From DASYTH01 sp045806965 (lineage in GTDB: Bacteria > Actinomycetota > Actinomycetes > Mycobacteriales > Pseudonocardiaceae), in the NCBI GenBank assembly GCA_045806965.1, contig JBJMIG010000091.1, forward strand, positions 62,001 through 126,000: a stretch of 64,000 bases of DNA, given 5' to 3'. Position 1 is the first letter of the stretch, and each line of letters opens with the position of its first letter. The notes under the pieces were generated by a model. The model was not told the DNA's origin. It saw only the letters and a list, made by a program, of their open reading frames with translations, and made no database searches. This document shows positions 16,111 through 23,623 of this stretch, piece after piece. The translations under genes and the position numbers were made by a program.

Positions 16111-17673
16111 TCAGGTCAGCTCGATGAGCGGGAAGGCGCGGTGCCGGCGCGGTGGGATCAGGTAGTTCTGCCGGCGGGTGGCCGTGATGAACCGCTCGAG
16201 GCCGTGGTCCTCTTCTTCCAGGGCGAACTCGTCGATCAGGTCGAGCGAGGCCTGGTTGCGGCGCAGCGTCGAGAAGAAGTCCGACGTGGGGAAGAAGCCG
16301 GAGAACTGGAGCTTCGGCGTGTTGCGCCCGGTGGTGGTGTCCATCGTGTCGAAGCCGGGGCCGTCGATGCGCAGGTGGATCGGGCGCCCGTCGGAGGTCC
16401 GGCCGGAGCGGTGCAACTGGGAGATGTGCCCGACCCGAGCGAATTGCTGCGCGCTCTGCCTGGCGTATCCGGCGCCGCGGAACACATTACGCACAAAGGC
16501 GCCGCGACGGCCGAGGTTGCGCGGACCGCCGCCGTCCCGGAATGGATCCGTCGCGTCCTCCTGAAGCGGTGCCGGCGACTCGAACATGTACTGGATCCGC
16601 TCGCTGAATGGTTCGCGGTGGTCCACCGGCTCGTCGGGGGTGTTGCCGTCGACGTAGAACTGACGCAGGTCGAGCAGCACGTGGGACAGGTGCTGGATGG
16701 CGCCGTTGTCGAAGTAGCTACCCGCGGCGGCGTTGGTCAGCTTGATCCCGCCGCCGCCGACGAACGTCACGTTCTGGGGTGGTGCGCTCGCGTCCACCTG
16801 CTGGTCGGCGAAACCCATCCACATGGGCGAGAACGGGTTGACGAAGTCCGCGAACGGCAGGCCCTGGGTGGCCGCGACATTGCGCGGAAGTCCCATTTGG
16901 ACGAACATAGCCCTGGTCGATGTGATCGTCATACCGGCGTCGAACACCGGCGAGGCCTGGGCCCGGCCGAGCATCCGGTTGCTGCCGGAGAGCCACCCGA
17001 CCACGTCGGCGATCCGCGAGGAGTCATCGCTGCGCAGGGTGAAGAGGATGTCGTTGCTCTCCATCCGAACCGGCACGTTGAACTCGGGACGGCGCAGCTC
17101 AAGGGTGCGGTTGCCGGGTGCGACGTCGGTCGGTCCTGGCACCGCGCGCTTGAGCACCGGCTGACCGGCCGGAAGCCCGTTGAACGCCACCGTACGCGGT
17201 ATGTTCGCGTTGACCACAGTGGCCGGCAGCCGGGCGAAGTAGTTGTCGCTGTAGGACACGTGCGTCATCACGCCGCCCGGTCCGTACGGGTAGTTGGCCT
17301 CGATGTTGCGCAGCGCCGACTCCATTCGCACCTGGTCGGCCTTGGACGGCCCGCGGGCCAACCGGGCGGTGACGAACACGGTGTGGATCGGCGGCATGCC
17401 CACCGGAATCCCGTCGATCGTCTGGGCCGGCGGCATGAACGGTCCGATATCGAACTGCACGTCCGGAAAGGCCAATGTGCCCGAATCGGCCCATGCGACC
17501 CGCTCCGGCACCCAGGCCAGCGCGCCGGCCAGGCCAAGAGTGCCGAGCGCGCCGGCACCGCCGGCCTTCAACGCGTTGCGCCGGGAGACCGGCTTCTTCA
17601 GAATCTCGGGCGGTGCACTGATTTCGGTGTTTCGACTGCGCGATACCGGGCAACGTGGAACTATGTCGGTCAC
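16111..17673 (-). CDS. Tat-exported DyP-peroxidase-like protein (DUF7405-type)
   Basis: A 520-aa protein. The GTG at 17673 is chosen for the GGAGG four bases upstream. A twin-arginine signal (PVSRRNALKAGG, then a hydrophobic stretch ending AWA near residue 62) marks it for folded export. The C-terminal third has the rhythm of dye-decolorising peroxidases (RVGHISQLHRSG, KLQFSGFFPTSDFF, RRNQASLDLIDEF), but the classical GXXDG haem motif is not obvious. It may be an extracytoplasmic haem or redox enzyme. It is divergent from an XRE-type regulator across an A+T-rich 230-base gap. Confidence 0.65.
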   Translation of the reverse strand: MTDIVPRCPVSRSRNTEISAPPEILKKPVSRRNALKAGGAGALGTLGLAGALAWVPERVAWADSGTLAFPDVQFDIGPFMPPAQTIDGIPVGMPPIHTVFVTARLARGPSKADQVRMESALRNIEANYPYGPGGVMTHVSYSDNYFARLPATVVNANIPRTVAFNGLPAGQPVLKRAVPGPTDVAPGNRTLELRRPEFNVPVRMESNDILFTLRSDDSSRIADVVGWLSGSNRMLGRAQASPVFDAGMTITSTRAMFVQMGLPRNVAATQGLPFADFVNPFSPMWMGFADQQVDASAPPQNVTFVGGGGIKLTNAAAGSYFDNGAIQHLSHVLLDLRQFYVDGNTPDEPVDHREPFSERIQYMFESPAPLQEDATDPFRDGGGPRNLGRRGAFVRNVFRGAGYARQSAQQFARVGHISQLHRSGRTSDGRPIHLRIDGPGFDTMDTTTGRNTPKLQFSGFFPTSDFFSTLRRNQASLDLIDEFALEEEDHGLERFITATRRQNYLIPPRRHRAFPLIELT

Positions 17674-17907
17674 GAGACCTCCGGATACTGAATCGGAAAA
17701 ATAGGACATAGCGAATTTGTCGGCCGATCTGTTTTAGCCGCGAAGAGCGTCGAAACTGTATTTCTTACAAAGTCGGCGGCACTATGACAAGAATTACCTA
17801 GGTGTTCTCATATCGTGGTAGTTACCAATTACCCTTGGGGGATTTATGTGGGCGCCGGTAAATTCGACGTTAGTATTGACGCGTCCACGGTTGTGTGGAG
17901 GTGCGTT

Positions 17908-19119
17908 GTGGTCGCGGTGGAACCCGGCTTGCCGCCCGGTGAGCGCATTCGGCTGTATCGCAGGCGGATCGGGCTCACCCAGGAGCAATGCGCGCAGCTG
18001 AAGGGCTGCACGGTGTCCGCCTGGCGCAAGTGGGAGTCCGGCGAGCGGCAGGTGGCCGCGTTCTCCGACTGGATCGAGATCGCCCGGATCCTGCGCGTGC
18101 GCGACCTGTACAAGCTGACCGGGCTGCCGGTCGGTGAGCTGCCCGAGGAGCCGACCGAGCACGACACGGTGCCGGCCATCCGGGCGGCGATGGTGTCGTT
18201 CGACCCGAAGCTGACCGAGCCGCCGGACGTCGCCCGGCTGGACAAGGCGGTGGAGACCGCCTGGGACATCTGGCAGGAACGCCGGCCGTTCACCCAGATC
18301 GGCACGCTGCTGCCCGGCCTGATCACCGAGGTGCGCGCGACCATCCCGCTCGTCGAGGGGCCGGACCGGGACAGCCTGCTGCGGACCGCGTCGATGATGT
18401 ACTTCCTCACCAGGGAGTTCACCACCCGGGTCGGCGCGCAGGACGTGTCGCTGCTGGCCGCGGACCGGGCCATGGCCGCCGCGATCAAGGCCGACGACCT
18501 TGACTACCGCGCGGCGTCCGCCTGGCACGTCGGCATGATCCTGGCCGAGCAGGGTCACACCCAGGTGGTGGCCGAACTGGCCGCCGACGCGATCGCCGAA
18601 CTGGAACCGACGCTGCCGAGTGCCGCGCCGGCCAGAATGAGCATCTTCGGCGCGCTGCACCTGTTGCGGGCGGTGCAGTTCGCCCGACTCGGCGACGAGC
18701 ACGGGGTGGCCCAGGCGTTGGACGTGGCTGACCGGGTCGCGGCGAAGTTGGGAGACCGCAACGACTTCCGCACCGTGTTCGGCCCGACCAACGTGGGCAT
18801 CTACCGGGCCTGGCTGGCGGTTGAGCTGTCCAAGCCGGGCGAGGCGATCCGGGTGGCACAGCAGTACGACGTCACCCAGTTGCCGAGCGTCGAGCGGCGG
18901 TTCTCCTACTACGTGGAACTGGCCAGGGCGTACAGCATCCGCGGCGAGGATGTGGCCGCGGTACACATGCTGCTCCGCGCCGAGCGCGAGTCGGCCGAGG
19001 AGCTGCGGTTCAACGTCGATGTGCGAGCCATGGTGCGCGAGCTGCTCCGCCGGGAGAACGCCCTGACCAGAGCAGATCTGCACCCGTTCGCCGACCGGAT
19101 CGGCGTGCTGGCCAGGTAG
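17908..19119 (+). CDS. XRE-family regulator with TPR-like C-terminus
   Basis: A 403-aa protein. The GTG at 17908 follows GGAGG with a six-base spacer; the frame upstream lacks homology. The helix-turn-helix covers about residues 8-62 (RIGLTQEQCAQLKGCTVSAW, KWESGERQ). Residues 110-400 are helical, TPR-like repeats, typical of actinobacterial regulators that sense peptides or govern sporulation and antibiotic genes. It is divergent from the Tat-substrate gene. The intergenic DNA has two AATTACC direct repeats (near 17794 and 17827) that could be operators. Two inverted repeat units follow its stop. Confidence 0.75.
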   Translation: MVAVEPGLPPGERIRLYRRRIGLTQEQCAQLKGCTVSAWRKWESGERQVAAFSDWIEIARILRVRDLYKLTGLPVGELPEEPTEHDTVPAIRAAMVSFDPKLTEPPDVARLDKAVETAWDIWQERRPFTQIGTLLPGLITEVRATIPLVEGPDRDSLLRTASMMYFLTREFTTRVGAQDVSLLAADRAMAAAIKADDLDYRAASAWHVGMILAEQGHTQVVAELAADAIAELEPTLPSAAPARMSIFGALHLLRAVQFARLGDEHGVAQALDVADRVAAKLGDRNDFRTVFGPTNVGIYRAWLAVELSKPGEAIRVAQQYDVTQLPSVERRFSYYVELARAYSIRGEDVAAVHMLLRAERESAEELRFNVDVRAMVRELLRRENALTRADLHPFADRIGVLAR

Positions 19120-19130
19120 CGGCGCTCCGC

Positions 19131-19190
19131 CGTACCGCGCAAGATCACCTTCATTCGCTTCTGGCCGCGCAATGTCGCCTTGCGCTGCGC
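19131..19190. repeat. Dispersed repeat family, two reverse-oriented units
   Basis: Two units of the GCGCAAGGTGACATTGCGC family lie in reverse orientation after the XRE-TPR stop: GTACCGCGCAAGATCACC (19132-19149) and GCGCAATGTCGCCTTGCGCT (19167-19186). The first matches the diverged fourth unit at 20012-20038 in inverted orientation. Together with 19895-20038 they bracket the small gene 19341-19889. Confidence 0.7.
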
Positions 19191-19340
19191 CATCGTTCCG
19201 GTAATTTTGGACTGAATCAGGAAATGACCTGTGCCACAGGTCTGGCCCCTAAGTAGTTCTGGTAGTGCAATCGGAAAAGCCCAGTGGGCCTCGCTCCCGT
19301 ATTTTCAGTACGGGGGATCGCCACAATAGGAGGTCCGGGG

Positions 19341-19889
19341 ATGTCCAGTTGCAAGTTGCGCGCACAGGCGAGCCTGTGGGAAAACGGGGACGGTCGATCC
19401 CCGGTTCTGGTGATGGAAGGTGAGGCCGCTGACCGCGGCAACGGCGGTAACCTGCTACCCGACGCCCTCTACCGGGTGGTCCTGTCCCGCGGCCTGCACC
19501 TCACCACCGACCTGGTGCGCCTGGACCGGCGGCCGGTGCTCGGCTGGCGCGTGCGGATCGAACCGGACGGCTCGACGACGCTGATCTGGCCACGTTTCCA
19601 TCCGCTGCTCGACCACGCCCCGCTGGATCTGCCGAAGGGCTGGCTACGGCTGGCCGCCGTCGCCGGTCAGATCCAACTGTTCGTCGGTTACGATCTCGGC
19701 ATGGGGGACGGCACGCAAGCCCATCCGCTGGCCCGCCTGGAAACCGCCGCCGAGACCGGAGCCCTGGTCTCGGGCGCTCTGCCGGTGCAGATCGACGCCG
19801 CGGTGCCCAGCCTGCCACAGCAGCGCGCGACCACGACCGAGCCGGCCCACCGGACCCGGCCCGCCGCGCTGCCCGCCCTCGCCCGCTAA
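19341..19889 (+). CDS. Hypothetical protein, 182 aa
   Basis: I do not recognise a family. The ATG at 19341 (MSSCKLRAQASLWEN) has a textbook AGGAGG with seven-base spacing, so expression is likely. The middle (about residues 55-140: YRVVLSRGLHLTTDLVRLDR, GWRVRIEPDGSTTLIWPRFH) looks like a compact beta-rich domain. The tail is Ala/Pro/Thr-rich and probably disordered. There is no signal peptide or membrane helix. Inverted copies of the dispersed repeat flank the gene on both sides. Confidence 0.65.
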   Translation: MSSCKLRAQASLWENGDGRSPVLVMEGEAADRGNGGNLLPDALYRVVLSRGLHLTTDLVRLDRRPVLGWRVRIEPDGSTTLIWPRFHPLLDHAPLDLPKGWLRLAAVAGQIQLFVGYDLGMGDGTQAHPLARLETAAETGALVSGALPVQIDAAVPSLPQQRATTTEPAHRTRPAALPALAR

Positions 19890-19894
19890 CTGTG

Positions 19895-20038
19895 CAGCGC
19901 AAGGTGACATTGCGCGGTACGCGGCTCCGGTACAGCGCAAGGTGACATTCCGCGGTACGTGGCTGCGCAATACAGCGCAAGGTGACATTGCGCTGTATTG
20001 CGCGGTGCGAAGCGGATGAAGGTGACCTCGCGCGGTAC
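19895..20038. repeat. Four tandem units of dispersed hairpin repeat
   Basis: Units start at 19895, 19933, 19973 and 20012 (38-40 base period) with the core CAGCGCAAGGTGACATTGCG. The third is a perfect hairpin: AATACAGCGCAA (19969-19980), loop GGTGACA, TTGCGCTGTATT (19988-19999). The fourth is diverged. The cluster fills the gap between the hypothetical gene (+) and the phosphatase gene (-), a convergent junction, so it could act as a multi-hairpin bidirectional terminator. Confidence 0.85.
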
Positions 20039-20067
20039 CCGGCGGCTTCGTTGTATCAACAATCGGG

Positions 20068-20781
20068 TCAGGTCAGCGGCGCGGGAACCAGGCTGAAGGC
20101 CGGGTCCAGGTGTGCGGTGTCGTTGAACCGGCGGACGATCCAGGCTTGTGGCGTGATCACGACGTGCGAGATCGAGCCGTTGTCGGCGCCGACGAAGGCG
20201 AACCCGCGGGCCTGGCTGGCGAGCGCGAGCACTTGGCCGACCACACCGCCGTGGGTGAACACCGCGACGCACTCGCCGGGGTGCGCGGCCGCCAGTCGCT
20301 CGATCGCACCGCGTACCCGGGCGGCGAAATCCTCGTCCGCTTCGGCTCCGGGGATGACGTCCCAGCGTTGCTCGGTCCAGAGCCGCTTGGCGATCTCGCC
20401 GTTCTCCGCGACCATCCGGCGGAACAACCCGCCTTCCCACTCGCCAAGGTAGACCTCGCGGAGGTCGGGCTCCACCCGTGGCGCGATCCCGATCCGTTCC
20501 ACCAGTGGCTCCGCGGTCTGCACCGTCCGCCGCAGCGTCGTGACGTAAATCTGATCGATCTTGACGACCGCCAGGCGGTCGGCCACCCGGTCGGCCTGCT
20601 CCCGCCCCTCCGGCGCCAGTTCCGGGTCGGACTGCCCGTCGACCAGCGGGAACGACTGGTCGCGGCGGGCCGGCGCGGACTCGCCGTGCCGGACGAGCAA
20701 CAGTTCGGTCGAGCCCGGTGGGGCGACGAACCGCGCCTGGCGGTATTCCTCGGGCTCCTGGTTCTCAGCGGCAGTGCTCAC
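20068..20781 (-). CDS. Histidine phosphatase family protein (phosphoglycerate-mutase-like)
   Basis: A 237-aa enzyme of the histidine phosphatase superfamily. The catalytic LLLVRHGESAP lies near residues 27-37, with the second histidine in VAVFTHGGVVGQV. The insert GQSDPELAPEGREQADRVAD and the acid-bearing EVYLGEWEGG are typical of small-molecule phosphatases such as CobC/GpmB-like enzymes. The substrate is unknown. The GTG start at 20781 lies four bases from a perfect 16-bp palindrome shared with the divergent HTH gene, so the mRNA may be leaderless. Confidence 0.85.
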   Translation of the reverse strand: MSTAAENQEPEEYRQARFVAPPGSTELLLVRHGESAPARRDQSFPLVDGQSDPELAPEGREQADRVADRLAVVKIDQIYVTTLRRTVQTAEPLVERIGIAPRVEPDLREVYLGEWEGGLFRRMVAENGEIAKRLWTEQRWDVIPGAEADEDFAARVRGAIERLAAAHPGECVAVFTHGGVVGQVLALASQARGFAFVGADNGSISHVVITPQAWIVRRFNDTAHLDPAFSLVPAPLT

Positions 20782-20784
20782 CGG

Positions 20785-20800
20785 GGCAGGCTAGCCTGCC
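20785..20800. promoter_or_regulatory. Perfect 16-bp palindrome in divergent promoter region
   Basis: GGCAGGCTAGCCTGCC is a perfect palindrome between the phosphatase (-, start 20781) and HTH (+, start 20879) genes. It contains a TAGCCT that could be a -10 box for a leaderless phosphatase transcript. An operator or a cruciform terminator is possible. Confidence 0.5.
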
Positions 20801-20878
20801 GGCCGGATCGAGAGATCTTAACTTGCTTAACCGTCTGAAGGGGTTACTCTCACGAAGGTCAACCGGAGGTGGCAGGAG

Positions 20879-21916
20879 ATGGCCAGGACGGCCCGCAGGC
20901 TGCTCGCCAGCCGGTTGCGTGCGCTCCGCGAGACCAGTTTCGGGGTGCGAGTGACCCAGGAGCAGCTTGCCTCGGCGCTCGGCCGGGACAAGCCGCTCAG
21001 CAGCGCCGCCATCTCGATGTGGGAGAACGGGGAGATCGACAAGTGGCCGTCCGCCTCCCGGCTCGTCCAGTACGCGCTGATCTTCAGCACTCCGGAGAGC
21101 CTTGGTCCGGCTCCGCACGTGCCGGAGGAGTCCACTTTGGACAAGCCGACGCGGATGCGCTTCCATCAGCTTCGCACCGCGCTGCTCGAACTGCGTGAGG
21201 GCGCCGAGCAGGAGGCGAGGCGGGAGCGCTCGATCCCCGGCGCGGCCGGTGGCAATGAGCTCTGGCATCACAACCGGGACGAGAAGCTGGTGGTCGTCGC
21301 CCCGGAGTTGGTCGGCGAGCGGCCGCTGTCCGCGGAGGAGCACAGCCTCAACTACATCCGCCTGTCCCGCTACGGCGACCTTGACGCGTTCTTCGAGATG
21401 TACGTCGCGCTGACCCGCATGGGTTACCGCAACCTCAGCCACCGGTCGGCCCGGGAGCCCGGGATCGGCACCGCGCGCAACCTGGTGCTTATCGGCGGAC
21501 CCGCCGACAACCCGCTGACCCGCACCTTCACCCATCTGCTCGACCTGCCGTTCGAGCAGCGGCCGGTGCCGGACGGCGGGCCGAACATCTTCCGGATGTC
21601 CGACGGCACCTCGGTGCTGCCCAAGGTCATCGACGAGACGCACGTGGTCGAGGATCTCGGCCTGTTCGTGCGGGCCACCAACCCGACCAACCCGGACACC
21701 GACGTCACCCTGTGCAGCGGCAGCTACACCTATGGCGTGCTCGGCGCGGTTGAGCTGTTCACCAACCCGCGTCTGGCCGGGGAGAACGTCGAGGCCGTCC
21801 ACCAGTTGCTCGGTCAGGCCAAGAGTTTCGCCGTGCTGTTCCGGGTGAAGGTGATCGACGGCCGGGTGCCGACGCCGAGGCTGTCGACGGCGATCGTGGA
21901 CTGCGTCGGGCTCTGA
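20879..21916 (+). CDS. HTH regulator with unusual alpha/beta C-terminal domain
   Basis: A 345-aa protein with ATG 20879 after GGAGG. The N-terminal helix-turn-helix (residues 1-65; VTQEQLASALGRDKPLSSAA, ISMWENGEIDKWPS) is XRE-like with a short insertion. Residues 140-340 form a separate alpha/beta domain with LVLIGGPADNPLTRTF, a hydrophobic strand GLFVRATNPTNPD and TYGVLGAVELF. This resembles a nucleotide- or ligand-binding Rossmann-like fold, but I cannot name the family. It probably couples a small-molecule signal to DNA binding. A CTTAACTTGCTTAACC motif at 20817-20832 precedes it and could be its own operator. Confidence 0.7.
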   Translation: MARTARRLLASRLRALRETSFGVRVTQEQLASALGRDKPLSSAAISMWENGEIDKWPSASRLVQYALIFSTPESLGPAPHVPEESTLDKPTRMRFHQLRTALLELREGAEQEARRERSIPGAAGGNELWHHNRDEKLVVVAPELVGERPLSAEEHSLNYIRLSRYGDLDAFFEMYVALTRMGYRNLSHRSAREPGIGTARNLVLIGGPADNPLTRTFTHLLDLPFEQRPVPDGGPNIFRMSDGTSVLPKVIDETHVVEDLGLFVRATNPTNPDTDVTLCSGSYTYGVLGAVELFTNPRLAGENVEAVHQLLGQAKSFAVLFRVKVIDGRVPTPRLSTAIVDCVGL

Positions 21917-22083
21917 CCCAAACTCAGTGCTTCCTGCGGGCCCGCGGTGGCCACATCGATGGCGTGCACCACCTGGATGCCGCCGAGGATGAGCAGGGCC
22001 ACCAGTATGGCGATGAGGATCTTGAACAATGATCTCCAGAAGCCCATGATCATCAGGGCCAGGAGAATGAGCGCGTACAGCAT
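21814..22083 (-). CDS. Small membrane protein, 89 aa
   Basis: The ATG at 22083 has GGAGAG five bases upstream. Residues 1-40 are very hydrophobic (MLYALILLALMIMGFWRSLF, then KILIAILVALLILGGIQVVH), giving two short membrane segments or a hairpin. The polar tail (residues 45-89) runs 103 bases into the end of the convergent HTH gene, where it is read antisense, so its C-terminus is constrained by the other gene. The promoter region carries an inverted repeat (22187-22219). Function unknown. Confidence 0.5.
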   Translation of the reverse strand: MLYALILLALMIMGFWRSLFKILIAILVALLILGGIQVVHAIDVATAGPQEALSLGQSPTQSTIAVDSLGVGTRPSITFTRNSTAKLLA

Positions 22084-22186
22084 GGTTGCTCTCCAATCGG
22101 GAGAGCCGACTCTGGTTGCGACACCAGCGCCGTCACGACGATGGCTACCGGCAACCTCGAGTGGGCGCCATCAGGGTTACCTCACG

Positions 22187-22219
22187 GGTTGACTTAAGTG
22201 GTATCGAGATAAGTTAACC
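22187..22219. promoter_or_regulatory. Inverted repeat upstream of small membrane protein gene
   Basis: GGTTGACTTA (22187-22196) and TAAGTTAACC (22210-22219) are 10-base arms with one mismatch, about 105-136 bases upstream of the small membrane gene. The AAGTTAACC element resembles TTAACTTGCTTAACC (20818-20832) before the HTH gene. The rest of the 22084-22347 gap holds no gene I can support. Confidence 0.5.
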
Positions 22220-22347
22220 ATCTCATCCGGTGAACCTCCGGTCAACGACAAAAATGTCCGGAAATCTTCCTGGATGCGGGGCATGGGTGTCCCGCGGCGG
22301 CGCTTACGCCGAGCGTGCCGTGGCGCAGGACTCGCCGCTGGGGTCGG

Positions 22348-22830
22348 TCAGGCTGGGTCTTGGGGTGACTGGCCGTCCGGGTGTCCCGCCGGTGTAGCCG
22401 GACTGAGCAGGGCGACGCGGATTCGGTCGGCGTATGCCTCGGCCGGTTCGGCGTCGTCGTAGGGATGCCGCGGGCCGAGCCAGAAGCGCAGCCCATCCTT
22501 GTGATGGCGCGGGATCACGTGCAGATGGAGGTGCGGGACCGACTGACTGATGATGTTGTTGATCAGGATGAGGGAGCCGTCCGCGCCGAGACCGTCCTCG
22601 ACCGCGCGTTGCAGGCGTTGGGCCAGAGTGAAGAAGGGCGGGACCAACTCGGCCGGGAGGTCGCTCAGCACCTGGAAGTGTTGCTTGGGCACCAGGAGCA
22701 CGTGGCCGCGGAACACCGGGCGATGGTCGAGGAAGGCGAGCAGGTCGTCGGTCTCGTGGACAAGGGTGGCGGTCAGGTCGCCGGCGATGATGGCGTAGAA
22801 CGTGCAGCGTGTGTCCCGGCGGCTCGGCAT
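22348..22830 (-). CDS. HIT-family nucleotide hydrolase
   Basis: A 160-aa histidine-triad protein. The catalytic motif is VPHLHLHVIPR (about residues 95-105, HxHxH), preceded by the usual CTFYAIIAGDL start and HVLLVPKQHFQVLSDL. HIT enzymes cleave nucleotide phosphoramidates or dinucleoside polyphosphates. The first cysteine near residue 9 fits the Hint/Fhit-like subfamily. A TACTAG lies 14 bases before the ATG, suggesting a leaderless or very short 5' leader. The tail beyond residue 140 is disordered. Confidence 0.88.
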   Translation of the reverse strand: MPSRRDTRCTFYAIIAGDLTATLVHETDDLLAFLDHRPVFRGHVLLVPKQHFQVLSDLPAELVPPFFTLAQRLQRAVEDGLGADGSLILINNIISQSVPHLHLHVIPRHHKDGLRFWLGPRHPYDDAEPAEAYADRIRVALLSPATPAGHPDGQSPQDPA

Positions 22831-22939
22831 GCGACGAGTCTAGTACCTGCCATTCTCTCGTGTGATTCGAGTCATGTTCGAGTGCATTTCTAGAGTGCCC
22901 AAAGAGTATTGCCGCAACTCATCCGAAATGGGGTCGATC

Positions 22940-23437
22940 ATGAGTTCGTCGAGGGTCTCCGAGCCGGCTCCGGCCTGGCTACGGGAGCTGGCGCAGGCTC
23001 AGGCTCGGTATCAGGAGCTGTTGGGCTGGCCGGTTTCGGTGCGGGTCGGACACCAAAACCTGGTCGTCGCGGTCGGTGCGGTGCTGGTTGCGATCGCCAT
23101 GCCGGCCGGACTTGGCGAGCGCGTTCGTGCCCAATTAGGAATATCCATTCTGGCCGCGCCGATAATCGCCAGCGCCGACGGTTCTCGCTGGACATTTCTG
23201 GCCAAGTCGGGCTCGTCGATTCGCCCGGCGGTCGCCGAGGATCTGTCCGGTAGCAAGGTGCGACTGGCGCCGTGGGGCAGCTATGTCGTCCTGCCGACCG
23301 GCCTGGACACGACGAGCGGCCGGGTCGAGCGGTGGATCGAGAGCCCGCAGCCGAACCGGTTGCTGCCGGACGCGTGCACGATCGTCGGCCTCACCCGCCG
23401 GCTCACCTACGGCCAGCGGGTGGGCGCGGCGGCCTGA
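22940..23437 (+). CDS. Hypothetical actinobacterial protein, 165 aa
   Basis: I recall similar uncharacterised Pseudonocardiaceae proteins but no named domain. The likely start is ATG 22940 (MSSSRVSEPAPAWLRE), with another ATG at 22928. It has a helical N-terminus with QARYQELLGWPVSVRVG and a beta-rich core (VVAVGAVLVAIAMPAGLGER, SADGSRWTFLAKSG, GSYVVLPTGLDTTSGRVERW). This layout resembles the N-terminal part of primase-polymerase-like proteins, though no catalytic DxD is present. No signal peptide. It is flanked by HIT (divergent) and flavin monooxygenase (downstream). Confidence 0.6.
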   Translation: MSSSRVSEPAPAWLRELAQAQARYQELLGWPVSVRVGHQNLVVAVGAVLVAIAMPAGLGERVRAQLGISILAAPIIASADGSRWTFLAKSGSSIRPAVAEDLSGSKVRLAPWGSYVVLPTGLDTTSGRVERWIESPQPNRLLPDACTIVGLTRRLTYGQRVGAAA

Positions 23438-23623
23438 GGCCGGAGCGGCGACCCCGCGGCTCGACCACTGTCCGACGCCGGGCTGGACCGGGCGCCAGCG
23501 GTGCTCCGGTCGGTCGGCCGAGGTGCGGAACATATCGTTCCGTTCTGGCCGCGGCCAGCCAGCGCACTCGAGAATGTCCGGGCGTTGTTCGCGGTGATGA
23601 AGAATGGGCGTGTGGGTGGCGCG

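Noticed and set aside
19895..20038. CRISPR array from four 38-40 base periodic repeats
   Set aside because: Unit of about 25 bases with short related spacers, hairpin character, dispersed copies elsewhere and no cas genes.
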